Below, piece by piece: positions 42,384 to 52,475 of a stretch of DNA of 64,000 nt. Under the pieces are notes generated by a model. The model was not told where the DNA came from, did not search any database, and saw nothing but the letters and a program-made list of their open reading frames with translations. This DNA is from Macrophomina tecta (taxonomy: Eukaryota; Ascomycota; Dothideomycetes; Botryosphaeriales; Botryosphaeriaceae). The first letter of the stretch is position 1, and every line of letters begins with the position of its first letter. The translations under genes and the position numbers were made by a program. The stretch lies in contig JAKSGN010000023.1 of assembly GCA_024180945.1 (NCBI GenBank), positions 186,001 through 250,000 on the forward strand, written 5' to 3'.

Positions 42384-43633
42384 ATGGACGCTGCCACAAA
42401 TCCATACATAAGAGTCAGCCTCTCCTATCTCTGGGATAACGGGAAGTGAATTGTTAAGTTTGGAGACACGATCGTCGAACTGGGCGCACTGCCACCTGCT
42501 GTTACTGCAGCTTGCAAAACGAGCTTTACAGCGCTTGGAAGGACGGCTCCTATTCTTTCGGCTTTCTACTCTGAATGGGCACGACGAGAAGCTCAAGCGG
42601 CTCGAAATGAGGCCGAGCAGCGAGCTGAGAGCGCTCAGCAAAGGCAGCGGGAGGCACAGCAAAGGGAGCGGGAGGCACGGGAAAGTGGAGACATTCTTGA
42701 GGAAGAGATCCAACAGTACGTCGCTCCAACCTCTCACAAGGATCAAGGATCACATAGAATTGACATTCAATAGGGGCCACCCCAACGTCATACAACTCTC
42801 AGCTGACGAAATCCAAGAGTTGAGGACAATCCTTGGGCTTGGAGGCACTGAAATGAAGAACATTGCATGCGTTGGAAGGGTTTCTGCCGGGAAAACGTCC
42901 TTTATCAACAGCTGCCGTGGGCTTCACCAACGATCACGGCTGTCCGATGATACGATCCCCGAGCACCGACCTGGCGAAGTGGGAGTTGAGGAGACTACAC
43001 GAGAAAGAACGAAATATGTTCACAAAAATTTTCCCCTCTTGACCTTTTGGGACATGCCAGGCACTGGAGGAAGGAACCAGCGGGAGTGGACATACTACTC
43101 GGACTACAATCTTGGTATCTACGACTGTCTTTTGGTCCTTCACGACATGCCATTCTCACAGGTAACTGCTCTCTGAACACTCATATTTCCTCGAGATTGA
43201 AACTAATGCGCATGAGCAATAGACCGAATGCAACATCGTGAAGATGCACCAACGGCAAGCCGCCAACCTGACGAACCCGCCTCGGCTTTTTATTATTCGC
43301 ACAAAGGCAGATGAGGTCTTGAGAAGCAAGAGAAGAGATAGTAATTTGCCATGGGACGAGCTGGCTGCAGAGTTTAAAAGAGACAATGTCAACTCTGTCC
43401 AGGCTTTCCTGAAAAGGGAAGGTCTGAATCACGCTATTCCAATCTACCATATCTCTTCGGATGCTTTGTATACAGTTGCAACTGGAGAATCACTCAGAGA
43501 AAGGCGACGGATCACATTCCTCGACGAGTTGAACTTGGTGCAGGACTTGGGCCTGGAAAACAAATACCCTGAAGTTGAGCCTGACTTCATCTGGAGTGGT
43601 TCTCCGGAGTCTAGCGAGGTCGAGGATTACTAG
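42384..43633 (+). CDS. IRG-like P-loop GTPase with an in-frame TGA near the start
   Basis: Model join(42384..42715, 42774..43161, 43223..43633), 376 codons plus stop, all junctions in frame (donors GTACGT and GTAACT, acceptors CAATAG and GCAATAG). It opens MDAATNPYIRVSLSYLWDNG, then meets TGA at 42447-42449 in an otherwise continuous coding stretch. An Ala/Glu/Arg/Gln coiled coil follows (AARNEAEQRAESAQQRQREA). The GTPase core is G1 GRVSAGKTS, switch-like GVEETT, G3 WDMPGTG and G4 IIRTKADE, ending in an acidic tail. Domain order fits fungal relatives of interferon-inducible (IRG) GTPases. No ATG lies between the TGA and the coiled coil in this frame, so the gene is either disrupted by one stop or starts in an exon I missed. 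Position between perfect inverted repeats is unusual. Confidence 0.75.
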
Positions 43634-43708
43634 AATCATGTTGTCGTAACCGGTATGTCGAAAATGTGAAGCTAGGGTTTTAACAATGTGGACTCCTCGC
43701 GGACTTTG

Positions 43709-44831
43709 AGCACCCGTTTACAGCGCCAACGACCGCAGCGCCCATCTAAGGAGCCGTTCGTTGTATAACCGTGCGACAGCTGCATCACCAAGATATAAAA
43801 CGCCTTTCCATCTTTGTATATGCTTGCAACTGTGGCTTTCCGCCAGTAACACTTAATCCGCTTACCGGAGCGGAGGCTTCGATCTTGGTATTCCCTAACT
43901 TATCACGCCAATCACTGGCATCCGCTGCCATACCCGCAATGTCCAACGCCCACCCACTCTATTTAAGCCATCTGGCTGCCGCTCGGTATGTGTCTCGGTC
44001 ATGATGTGCTCGGGAAGCGCGAGGATATAATAGGGCTTAAGCGGGTCTTTTGCTCGGTTAGCGGAGGGTTAACGTCGAGTCTGTAGGGCTTGAGGGCGAC
44101 GTGATAGATGTTGCGGAAGTCACCGAAGTAAACGTAGTCGGCTGTTAGATTACATCTCGAAGTTGTACGACGGCTGTGTCGGAAGCTAATTGCGGTTTCG
44201 CGGTTTCGATGCCGGACGCGTTCGTTGACTTTGATAAGCGCTAGGGCCCTTGGGAGCCCTAGCCCTGCTCCCAATCTAAAGCCGGATTTTAGATGTCCCG
44301 CAGCGCTTAGTAATAGCGCTGCACAGCCACGGGTCTGACCGTCGCTATAGATATATTACATTACATCCTAACGACGGGGTAGGACGTGCGGGGACGCTTT
44401 GCACTAGCCAGGATCGGTGCTCGCTTCCGCCGAAGGTACCGATCAGCGTGGCGATCCTGCATGAATTTGCCCGCGATAGCGCGCACAAGGCTAATAATAA
44501 CTTACTAGTATTATAGTAAGGTTTCAAGGCTAGCATAAGGCCGATTTACAAAAATTCGGAGCGAAAAAAGACGTAACGTTGGTGCCGTAGGATAGAAAGT
44601 CTGTTACGCCAGGAAGGAAGGCGCTTTATAAATTAGGCGCGGAGGCGACGATGCAAACGTAATTTTAGGAAAGAGTTAATAATAGGCATTTAGGATTAGC
44701 TACAGCAGACTATTTCTGCGGAATTATAGCAATATTCGTTGTGCGCATGGGCTTTCCAGCTGCTGAAAGTCAAAATACCCCTCATTTGTCTCGCCACACC
44801 GGGTGTCTCGCTACGCAGGGATGCACATTAG
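43709..44831 (-). repeat. 1123-bp inverted repeat, right arm
   Basis: Exact-length inverted partner of 40572-41694. Confidence 0.92.
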
Positions 44832-45032
44832 CCGCTAGAGGTGCGGATATTGAAAAGAGACCGATTAGACGGCCCTAAGCGGCTGACCAAACGGTTATTC
44901 GACCGGCGGGCTTCTGAGCGCGCGCTGCTTCCTGTCTGCCACACGCTCTCATTTGCACGCTCTCGGCGGAGGGCCATCCTAACTACCCTGCGACCTGCGA
45001 CCTGCGACCTGCACATCCCCTGCCTTCCCCAA

Positions 45033-45112
45033 AATGTAGGTAAATGTTTGCTCAGCGTTAGTTCTTTCCTATGGCCCGTGGAGACCGATGGGGTTGTATA
45101 ATCATCATTATC
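45033..45112 (+). mobile_element. LINE 3' tail fragment
   Basis: Starts TGTAGGTAAATGTTTGCTCA and carries CTATGGCCCGTGGAGACCGA, then a degenerate ATC tail (AATCATCATTATCACC). Same family as the tails at 10492, 13682 and 40053. Just upstream are three tandem CTGCGAC units (about 44990-45010). Confidence 0.7.
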
Positions 45113-47189
45113 ACCGCCCTTACTGCGACAGGGTAGCCAACGGTTGAGCAACATTTTCTAGTATTGGAAAGAGTCTAATTGACAGCCTTTATACAACTGA
45201 TGTAGATGAGTTGGCATGGATTGGCATATCTCGTAGAGGAAGGCCGTATAGGCTCCTCTTTATACCTATTTTACCCACTAGGGTAAAATTGGTGGCGTAG
45301 CTTACTAACTTAGCAGGATTACTAGGCAACGAACTATCGATGCCTAGGAATCCTCTAATAGAACTAAAGAATCCTCCAATATGACTTAGTTATCCCAACA
45401 TCTAGACACCTCGCGCGAGATATTTACTCCATGGCTGTATCTGACAATGGACGAAGTATCAAAATTATTTACATGCCATACATTGTAGATGTACAGGTTA
45501 AGGGTAGGTAGCAAGCATCCCTAAGGTATGATAGTGTTGTACGGTGTTGGTGCTTGGATATAAAGTTTAGCTTCGTCACTTTGCAGGGTATATAAGCCTC
45601 CCCCGGCTTGGAGCCCTCTCATTCCTCATGCCTCACTGGTATGAACAGCAATTCATCATTTTCATCACTCAGTGCAACAGATAGTGCATGGTCATGAGAG
45701 CCTCAAAAATGGGAACCAGGAGCCATCGACGACGACAGATCCTTAGTTGTTCTTCCTAATGAGCGGAATTGCTATAGATAGTTGATGCCATAACCGAGGT
45801 AAACAGAAAGCTTAGTAAGGCAACAATGTCATGATCAGGCAACGATTGGGCTCAAGTTCCATCAAGGTGTTGACACGTTAACACGTCATAGGTAAGCTAG
45901 TTCGTAAAAGGTTTAAACTCCAGGAAATAACTCTTAGCATCATTTTCAACCAGGAACACCCACCCGCGAGCAAGAGATCTGGGGCATCGACCCATTAATG
46001 GAGCAAATATTGGGCTGACGGTCGAGCACTCGTCCTTCAGCTTGCTAGCGAGCTCCTAAAGCCTCCTCTTCCTAACTCCTACTCTTATTAACGGATCCTA
46101 TTAGCTTTACATTGATAACTTCAACGACGCCGCCAACCGTACGCCAAACTCTTATTGCACGTTATGCTGGCGCTCGGCTTTCCTGCGGAGAGGTTCCCAA
46201 CAGCTTATTTTGTGAAACCTTTACATGCATTGCATGCAATCCCGCATGATGACAAATCCCGGGTCTTCACATGCTGAAACGGGGTACGGCCTGTGTAATA
46301 GTTCACTTTTCTTAGAACTCCTCGAGACGAGGGCAATCAAGCTCATTATGACCAGAGATTCAGTACCACTATGCCTTTCTCATTTCGGCGATGACTGCGT
46401 AGCTCAAGGGCTGTTTAATTGCCGCATGATCAGCTACGGCCCCACTCGACCCACTCGAAAAACGATACGTTAACATGCCAAGAAGAACCCTTCACCAATG
46501 CGAGTACCCCGGTGCAAGCTGCTGAGTAAAGGGCTCAATAAGCTGTATCGCGGTCGGCCAGAGCGGCAGACTGGAATGTTGAAGTGGTTCGGACGTAATT
46601 TATGCGCGTCAACAAAGTCTAGCGCCCGATGGACGTCCAGCGCAGACGAGTAATTTGCGCAGGTCGGGAGGCCTAAGATACGACAATTTGGTACTCGGAA
46701 GCTCTTCCGCCCATCTCATGCCCTATTTAATCCTTGAGGGAACATAGTAAACGCGCGTGTGGGTTTACGCTAGCACTTGAAGCGATCGCCCAAGCCAGCG
46801 AAGGCTTGCTAGAGTTGACAGCAGCGACATGCAGTTGAGAAGCGGGAACGGGAATTCAGCCGAGAAGCGTTATCACAGGTCTTATCCTTGTGCAGCGGGG
46901 CCTAGCTGCAGCCTAGAACCTTATCAACGCCATACGCTGTACTTTTAAAGTGAGGATACGTCAAAAGCAGCACGATTTATTATCATGCACTTGCCATCCA
47001 TTCTATGACCACATAGCCATGAATGCTGAGCACGACAACCCGAAAGACCCTAAGGTAACATATTGTGAATTCTACGAAGAAGCGTTTAATTTCAACGGCT
47101 AACTCTTTCAGCATGCCAAATTGTGCGTAAAGGAAATTAAACATTCCGACACCCCCAAATTCTCCGAGTAAGGCAGTTATCACACCTCT
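45113..47189. other. gene-poor region
   Basis: No supported gene; an 82-codon frame at 46225 has no recognisable features. A candidate 145-bp solo LTR lies at 45535-45679: it begins TGTTGTACGG, contains TATATAAGCC, ends AGTGCAACA, and is followed by a primer-site-like ATGAGAGCC as in the copia element below. Confidence 0.35.
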
Positions 47190-47894
47190 TTGAGTGTTAA
47201 AAGCGCCGTGTTTAACTTTGACAACAGGCTAATCTCTTCTCCATGCGTCACCGTGATCGTCGGCTCAACCGAGGACAAGAAGAAGTTTTTCCTCCATGAA
47301 GACCTATTGATCTACGAATCTAAGAAATTCCGCGGACAGTTTCAAGGCGGCTTCAGCGAAACAACCACTCAATGCCTACCCGACTGTGAGGAAGACGTAG
47401 AACTCTTCCGTTTCTTTGTGGAATATCTTTACCGGGACGGCTGGGTGAGCTCTAAGAGCATCAAGCACGACTCCGAGTACGTCAAGCTGGCTCGGATGTA
47501 CAGCATGGGCGAGAGGCTGCAGGCCGAACGCTTCCAGCAAGCCGTGCTGTGGAAGTTCTCGGCAAGCTTCTCTGGTACTTCCATCCCCGACCAAGCGATC
47601 TGCGAGCTCCTAGAAATCGTCTGCACGGAGCTTCCTGAGAGGTCGGATGAAGACTCTTTGCGAGATCTGATCTTCTGGTATGCGGCGAAAAGGCTTTCCA
47701 CTTTGAAGAAATACACCGTATTCCAGCAGATGCTAGTAGATATTCCTGATCTTGGGCGTTACTTGTGCATGAGAGCAGGTGATAGCTCGTCGGGCCGGCC
47801 GAATAAGGATGCGAAGCAACCAACTCGCAGGTTCCAGGCGGAAGGGGATGTATACCCAGTTTCTAGTCAGGCTGAAAGCGGCTTGGATTTTTAA
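47190..47894 (+). CDS. BTB/POZ-domain protein (start codon unresolved)
   Basis: About 234 residues. The N-terminal half is a fungal BTB/POZ fold: VTVIVGSTEDKKKFFLHEDLL, FRGQFQGGFSETTTQCL, DVELFRFFVEYLYRDGW. It is followed by helices typical of these proteins (VKLARMYSMGERLQAERFQQ). BTB domains mediate dimerisation or cullin-3 binding; this type occurs as large families in filamentous fungi. The frame opens at TTG with an upstream TAA at 47169-47171 and no in-frame ATG before residue 100. Either a short first exon exists upstream, with candidate acceptor AG at 47173-47174, or the gene has lost its start. It ends in a Ser/Arg-rich tail (RRFQAEGDVYPVSSQAESG). Confidence 0.75.
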   Translation: MSVKSAVFNFDNRLISSPCVTVIVGSTEDKKKFFLHEDLLIYESKKFRGQFQGGFSETTTQCLPDCEEDVELFRFFVEYLYRDGWVSSKSIKHDSEYVKLARMYSMGERLQAERFQQAVLWKFSASFSGTSIPDQAICELLEIVCTELPERSDEDSLRDLIFWYAAKRLSTLKKYTVFQQMLVDIPDLGRYLCMRAGDSSSGRPNKDAKQPTRRFQAEGDVYPVSSQAESGLDF

Positions 47895-48048
47895 AGGAGT
47901 AAAATGACTTTTGACCCTTTCAAAATTTGAGGTTCGCATGACCGTGCAACATCAATTTCTCCATCCAATTTGTCATACTCCATACGACAAATACGGAACA
48001 AAGAAACATGATCGAAGATAAACGCAAATGCACCTTTGTCACAGATGT

Positions 48049-49292
48049 TCACGCATCCGAAGAAGCCATAGGACCCGCTGACGCGATCTTGAATTCTTCC
48101 TGCCTCTTGGCCATCATTTCTTGGAGACGCTTCAGCACCCCTTTGGCGATCTCCTCCTTCGTCTTCTTTTTACCGAAAATCATTCTGACTTCACCAACTG
48201 GTTGGTCCGGCAGGGCGACGGCCGGGTCGTGAGCGAAATAGGCGGCGCCGGACCACATACTTGCGGCATATGGGTCGGGGGTAAGTTTGTAAATGGGTAG
48301 TGTGCAGCCGAGCTTCCGACAGATGGCTGAATCAGGCGTGACATTATTAGCATGATACACTGTTGGGTTGAGCTGGCGTTTGAGAGCGTTGTGTGGATGT
48401 GCTAACATACTATTAACTTGTTCCCCGAGACTGCAATCCTTCTGGCCGATCGAGCCTGGGAGACTGTCACTCTTGGCTACCCTGACGGCTGAGAATGATG
48501 TGCCGGATGCTGTGGCTTTTCCAGTTGTAGAAGTCTGTCTTAGGAACGGGACGGTTTCAGATTCAGTCCCAGCGGCTCGAGCCGTGCTCTTAGAAGGGTG
48601 ACCCTTTCTAGGCATACGCTCAGTTTTACGAAGCCATCTAACAGCTTCGTGCGCCGCATTGGCCTTGGCAGCCTTCTTGCTACTAAAGAGGATTTTGCGG
48701 CCGCCAAAGGGTTCGTTGGGGCGATCTGGTATTGTGACTTCCATCGAGTAACGTGAACCCAGTCCGAATTCCTGGAACATCGGCATCGGCTGGCCTTTAG
48801 CCTGGCAGTATTCTGTTCGAGGAGTTCCGTGAGAACATGATTAGTAATAACATGGTAATGGCAGTGGCACGGGTGAATACCTCCCAGCAGACCAATCCAG
48901 TTCTCGTTCTCAGCGTTATCGCCGTTGCCGTCGGTGTCTTTTCCCATATTGCCACTGCTTTTCTTCGCCAGGGCTTCGGTTAGGACCTTGAGCCCCTCCT
49001 GGGCGGCCGCAGCCTTGGCCTCCTTCTTGCTGCTGAATGGACCAGGCAACGTTACGCTGAACTGCTCGCCATCACCGCTCAGTATATTAAAGCCAAATTT
49101 GAGCACAACCGCCCAACCTGGCGGAATATCTTGCGTTTCCGTAAAGTTGAAAACATTAACCACCGCACTCTTGATGCAGAGGTTGCTGAATGAAGAGATT
49201 GGCCCGCTGGACCAAACACCGCCGGCCTGGAATGGTGGCTGATTGGATGTTGGCATGGACATCACTTGTACGTTCGCGCCGGCACAAGTCAT
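48049..49292 (-). CDS. double dsRNA-binding-domain-like protein
   Basis: Two exons, complement(48049..48812, 48881..49292), 391 residues. The 68-nt intron (GTATTC...ACTAATC...GAACAG) joins WIGLLG to EYCQAKGQPMP in frame. The first unit (about residues 50-105) has the beta strands FSVTLPGPFSSKKEA and helix AAAAQEGLKVL. The second (about 130-205) has the full dsRBD pattern: helix ENWIGLLGEYCQ, strands MPMFQEFGLGSRYSMEVTI, and KILFSSKKAAKANAAHEAV. Start MTCAGANVQVMSMP; the ATGs 10 and 12 codons on are alternatives. dsRBD-only fungal proteins of this kind are likely RNA-binding accessory factors, but the partner is unknown. The C-terminal half has a charged helix (KKKTKEEIAKGVLKRLQEMM). Confidence 0.82.
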
Positions 49293-49880
49293 CGTTATCG
49301 TTGTTGCGGGGTGATTTGAGAATGTCGGTATACTTCTGATGCTGTGGCAGTGTCCGGCCAGCGCTATAAACGAATTTTGTCCATGCGCCGCGTACGATGG
49401 CAGGCGTATTAAGCCCCGCACTTGAAGCGGAATGTTGCTTGCTTATACCTCAGGTTACTTTCAGTATAGATGCATGTGTCATCCTATCATCGCGCAAATC
49501 GCTACATCAGAATTTAAGCCATACGTCAGCAGGTGACGTCGAGTGAGGTGATTGAAGCTAATATTGGCTGGCGGTACTGGTATGGCCTTGAGCACGGTGA
49601 TGTGGCATGCATTTGCATGATGAGGTAATTGTAGCATGCAGCCGCTTTCAAAGCATTTGTTGGGGGAAAATGGATGTGCAGCGTGCACAAGGTCTGTTGA
49701 GAAAGATTGTTGAGTTGAGTTGAGTTGAATTCATTTACCCTGACCCATCGCCCTAAGCGATATGCAGGCTAAAGACTATTAAGATGCTCCTCTAGTAATA
49801 TATTGGTGCGTGTCAAACTGGGAGAGTAATTAGGTAGTTAAGAGGGCGGGCAGTAAGGATTGGAGGAGTGTAGCGGAGTT
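49293..49880. other. intergenic with a GAGTT microsatellite
   Basis: No gene seen. A short (TGAGT)n run is at 49711-49728. Confidence 0.4.
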
Positions 49881-50495
49881 CTACTCCGTGTACTCGTCTC
49901 TGTTAATAAACCGCTGTGATCCTTTGGCGAATTTGAGCACAGCTTGTAGCTGTGTCGCAGATGTTTTCCATTTGGGTTCCTTTTCCGGAGTGGTTTCGGT
50001 GTTTCTTGGGGGCTTGCCGCCAAATATAGCTGATAAGCTGTTCTTTGTGAGACCGCTGTCTTCGTACATCTTTCGCCGGCCTTCTTGTAGCAGTGGACAG
50101 TCGAGGAGGACGTGGGAGACCGATTTAACTTCTCCACATTCACATTTCTTATTGTCGGTGCGGCCCGTCCGCTTGCGGTGTTGGTTGAGCCAGCAATGGC
50201 CAGTGCGTAGTTGGGCGAGAAGACCAGCCTGGCTGCGCGAGAGCTTGTCGTATAGGTGGTGGACATGGGGTCCTGGTTGCGCCGTGTCTATATTGCGGAG
50301 GTGCTGTCCTTTCTCTGAGCTTGTCCATTGTGCCGCCCATTGCTTGTGCGCTCTTCCTACAGCTGCTTGGGTCAGGAGAGATGCTAGTGGTTGATGATCG
50401 TGCTCTCTTAGACGCCTTGTCGCTTCCTTGGCCAGCTTGTCTGCCTCCTCGTTTCCGTGGATCCCGTAATGGCTTGTGTTGGATTTGGGTGAGTG
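49881..50495 (-). mobile_element. Tad-type LINE fragment (RNase H end and C-terminal zinc knuckle)
   Basis: Minus-strand frame with the last RNase H motif (GIHGNEEADKLAKEATRR), QAGLLAQLRTGHCWLNQHR, the C-x-CG...HVLLDCPLLQEGRRKMY knuckle and an unconserved tail ending NRDEYTE. Different LINE family from the copies at 9640 and 40571. The N-terminal RT and endonuclease are absent; it is bordered upstream by an LTR-like palindrome starting at 50504. Confidence 0.8.
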
Positions 50496-50503
50496 AAAAG
50501 TAG

Positions 50504-50975
50504 TGAGGTCAGAAAGAGAGTAGATTCTGCCTGTCTCCTGAGAGGGAGGCAAGTAGGCTTGGTTATATACATAAATGAGTGCTTGAATAACCGAGGAGAG
50601 TAGAAGCCGATATTGTTATCCGAAGCTTGTGAAGATGAGGAGTAGTGAGGAGGTGGCAAAGAGTAGGTGCTGATCTGAGGCAGTAAGGCAAAATAGTCTG
50701 ACAGCTTGGTATCCATTGGAGGGTGAATGTGATTTGAAGGTGTCAACCAGAATCCCCTTGTTTTTTAGGCAACACTTATCATTGCTTCCTTAGGCTCTAC
50801 ATTGATTCCTTCCTCGGTATCCCCTACACCTCGGATCTTCTACTTTTCCTCGGATGTTCTCAATTCCTCGGTTATACTGTTTCAGACTCATGTATTTAAG
50901 GACACTCATTCTCCTTCAGTTAGAAGGACAGGCAGAAGTACACAGGCAGAAATTCGATTCTCTCTTCTGACCTCA
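50504..50975. repeat. 472-bp palindromic LTR-like sequence
   Basis: The left end TGAGGTCAGAAAGAGAGTAG and the right end, read inverted as TGAGGTCAGAAGAGAGAATC, are related over roughly 50 bp (both continue with TTCTGCCTGT), so two LTR-like ends face each other. The block lies between a LINE fragment and the 3' side of the copia element. Whether the right half is the copia 3' LTR is unresolved, since it does not match the 5' LTR candidate. Confidence 0.5.
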
Positions 50976-51011
50976 CCGAGTTCGGGCCTGAGGCCCACCC
51001 AAATTCGACAG

Positions 51012-52475
51012 TTAGTTATAGAGTAGTGAGAGTCCAATAGCCGTGACGAATTGAGCGTGCTTTTGGCGAGGCAAGGCTTTGGTTAAACCGTCTGCTAACA
51101 TCACTGCTGTAGGCGTCCACTGGAGGTGTACGTTGCCTGCTTGGGTTTCCTGGCGCAGCCAATGGTGGTGTATATCCACATGACGTAGCTTGGTGTTGAG
51201 TTTGCCAACGTTCTCTTGCATAAGGCGAAGCGTCTGCTTGTTATCGCACTGAACGTTGATTTGATGGCCTGGATCGAACTGCACTCCTCTGAAGAGGCGC
51301 TTCCACCAGAAGCACTGCTTGGCAGCTTCTGACAAGGCGAGAAGCTCGGCTTCGGTGGTAGAGGTTGTGACAGTAGGCTGTTTAATAGCCTTCCAATCAA
51401 CAGCTGCTCCGAACATTGTGATGATCGAGCCTTGGTGGCTGCGGCGTGTATCCGGATCGTTGGCAAATGCCGCATCACTGCTGATGGTAAAGATGCTGTC
51501 CTCATCGTAATTGCCTTGGAAGCATAAGGCGAGTTTCTTCGTTCCTGCCAGGTAGCTGAGGAGCCGCTGTGATAGCTCTAGGTGGCGAGGAGACGGATTG
51601 GTAAGGTAGGATGAGAGTGCTGAACAGGCGTACGCAATATCTACCATTGTGCTGGTGGCTGCAAACTGCGCTGAGCCAATCCTGCTTTGATAAAGGTGAA
51701 TGTCTTGTGCGCTTGCATGCGTGCCTTGATTCGCTTGAAGCACTTCATCTGATGGAAGAGGCGTTGGTGGGAAGTGATTTTCACCAACACCGTAGCGAGC
51801 GATGAGGCCGGAGATATATGATTCCTGAGAAAGCCATAAGAGCTTCTGCTCTCTGTCCCTCACAATGCGCAAGGCTAAGAACCATTGTGCTTCTCCTAGT
51901 GCTCTCATCTCGTAGCGCTTAAATAGATCTTCTTGGAAAGCATCTGCAAAAGGCTCATCTCGCTTGTGGTATGCCATAATAACGTCATCTACAAAGAAGA
52001 AGACGAATAGGCGATCGTTTGAGTATAAGCAAGGCGCATCAGGCACCTGAGTCAGGCCGAGCTCTTCTAAGGATTTGCAGAAGTGCCTCTGCCAGAGAGC
52101 TGGAGACTCCTTAAGGCCATAAAGCGCTCGTAATAGTCGAAGGATTTGACCTTGTTCAAGCTTTATCCCTTCTGGAGGTCGACAGTATGTCCTTCCCTCG
52201 AGTGGTACGTGAGGGAATGCGTTTACAACGTCGTACTGGCGCATTTCTAAGTCAAAGGCGCAGATGATGGCAATCAAGGCTCGGAAGGTCCGGAAGGCAA
52301 GGGTGGCTGCATAAGTGTCTTGCTGAGTAGCTTGGAGGTCTCCCCTTACACAGATGCGTGCCTTAACCTTAATGAGCCAGCCGTGTTCATCGAACTTGTA
52401 CTTGAATACCCAGGTAAGAGGAATCACTTCCTTATTAAGGCTTTGGGCTTCACTGAGTGCCACTATCTCCCACAA
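51012..52475 (-). CDS. copia pol C-terminal half: reverse transcriptase and RNase H
   Basis: 487 codons. RT: WVFKYKFDEHGWLIKVKARI, VNAFPHVPLEGRTYCRPPEG, LYGLKESPALWQR, and the catalytic box in VFFFVDDVIMAY (FVDD for YVDD). RNase H: SDAAFANDPDTRRSHQG, TEAELLALSEAAKQ, CDNKQTLRLM and LNTKLRHVDIHHHWLRQE. It opens with no ATG and overlaps the upstream frame by 13 nt, so expression would need frame restoration. The catalytic residues look intact. Confidence 0.9.
   Translation of the reverse strand: MWEIVALSEAQSLNKEVIPLTWVFKYKFDEHGWLIKVKARICVRGDLQATQQDTYAATLAFRTFRALIAIICAFDLEMRQYDVVNAFPHVPLEGRTYCRPPEGIKLEQGQILRLLRALYGLKESPALWQRHFCKSLEELGLTQVPDAPCLYSNDRLFVFFFVDDVIMAYHKRDEPFADAFQEDLFKRYEMRALGEAQWFLALRIVRDREQKLLWLSQESYISGLIARYGVGENHFPPTPLPSDEVLQANQGTHASAQDIHLYQSRIGSAQFAATSTMVDIAYACSALSSYLTNPSPRHLELSQRLLSYLAGTKKLALCFQGNYDEDSIFTISSDAAFANDPDTRRSHQGSIITMFGAAVDWKAIKQPTVTTSTTEAELLALSEAAKQCFWWKRLFRGVQFDPGHQINVQCDNKQTLRLMQENVGKLNTKLRHVDIHHHWLRQETQAGNVHLQWTPTAVMLADGLTKALPRQKHAQFVTAIGLSLLYN

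Larger units (their letters stand above)
40575..44828. mobile_element. 4254-bp long-inverted-repeat structure bracketing an IRG-like gene
   Basis: The outer termini ATGTGCATCCCTGCGTAGCG and complement are each bordered by TA (40573-40574, 44829-44830). This is compatible with a TA-targeting transposon with 1.1-kb inverted ends, and the 2-kb centre carries a GTPase gene. An alternative is an inverted duplication of an older repeat. No transposase is visible. Confidence 0.5.
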
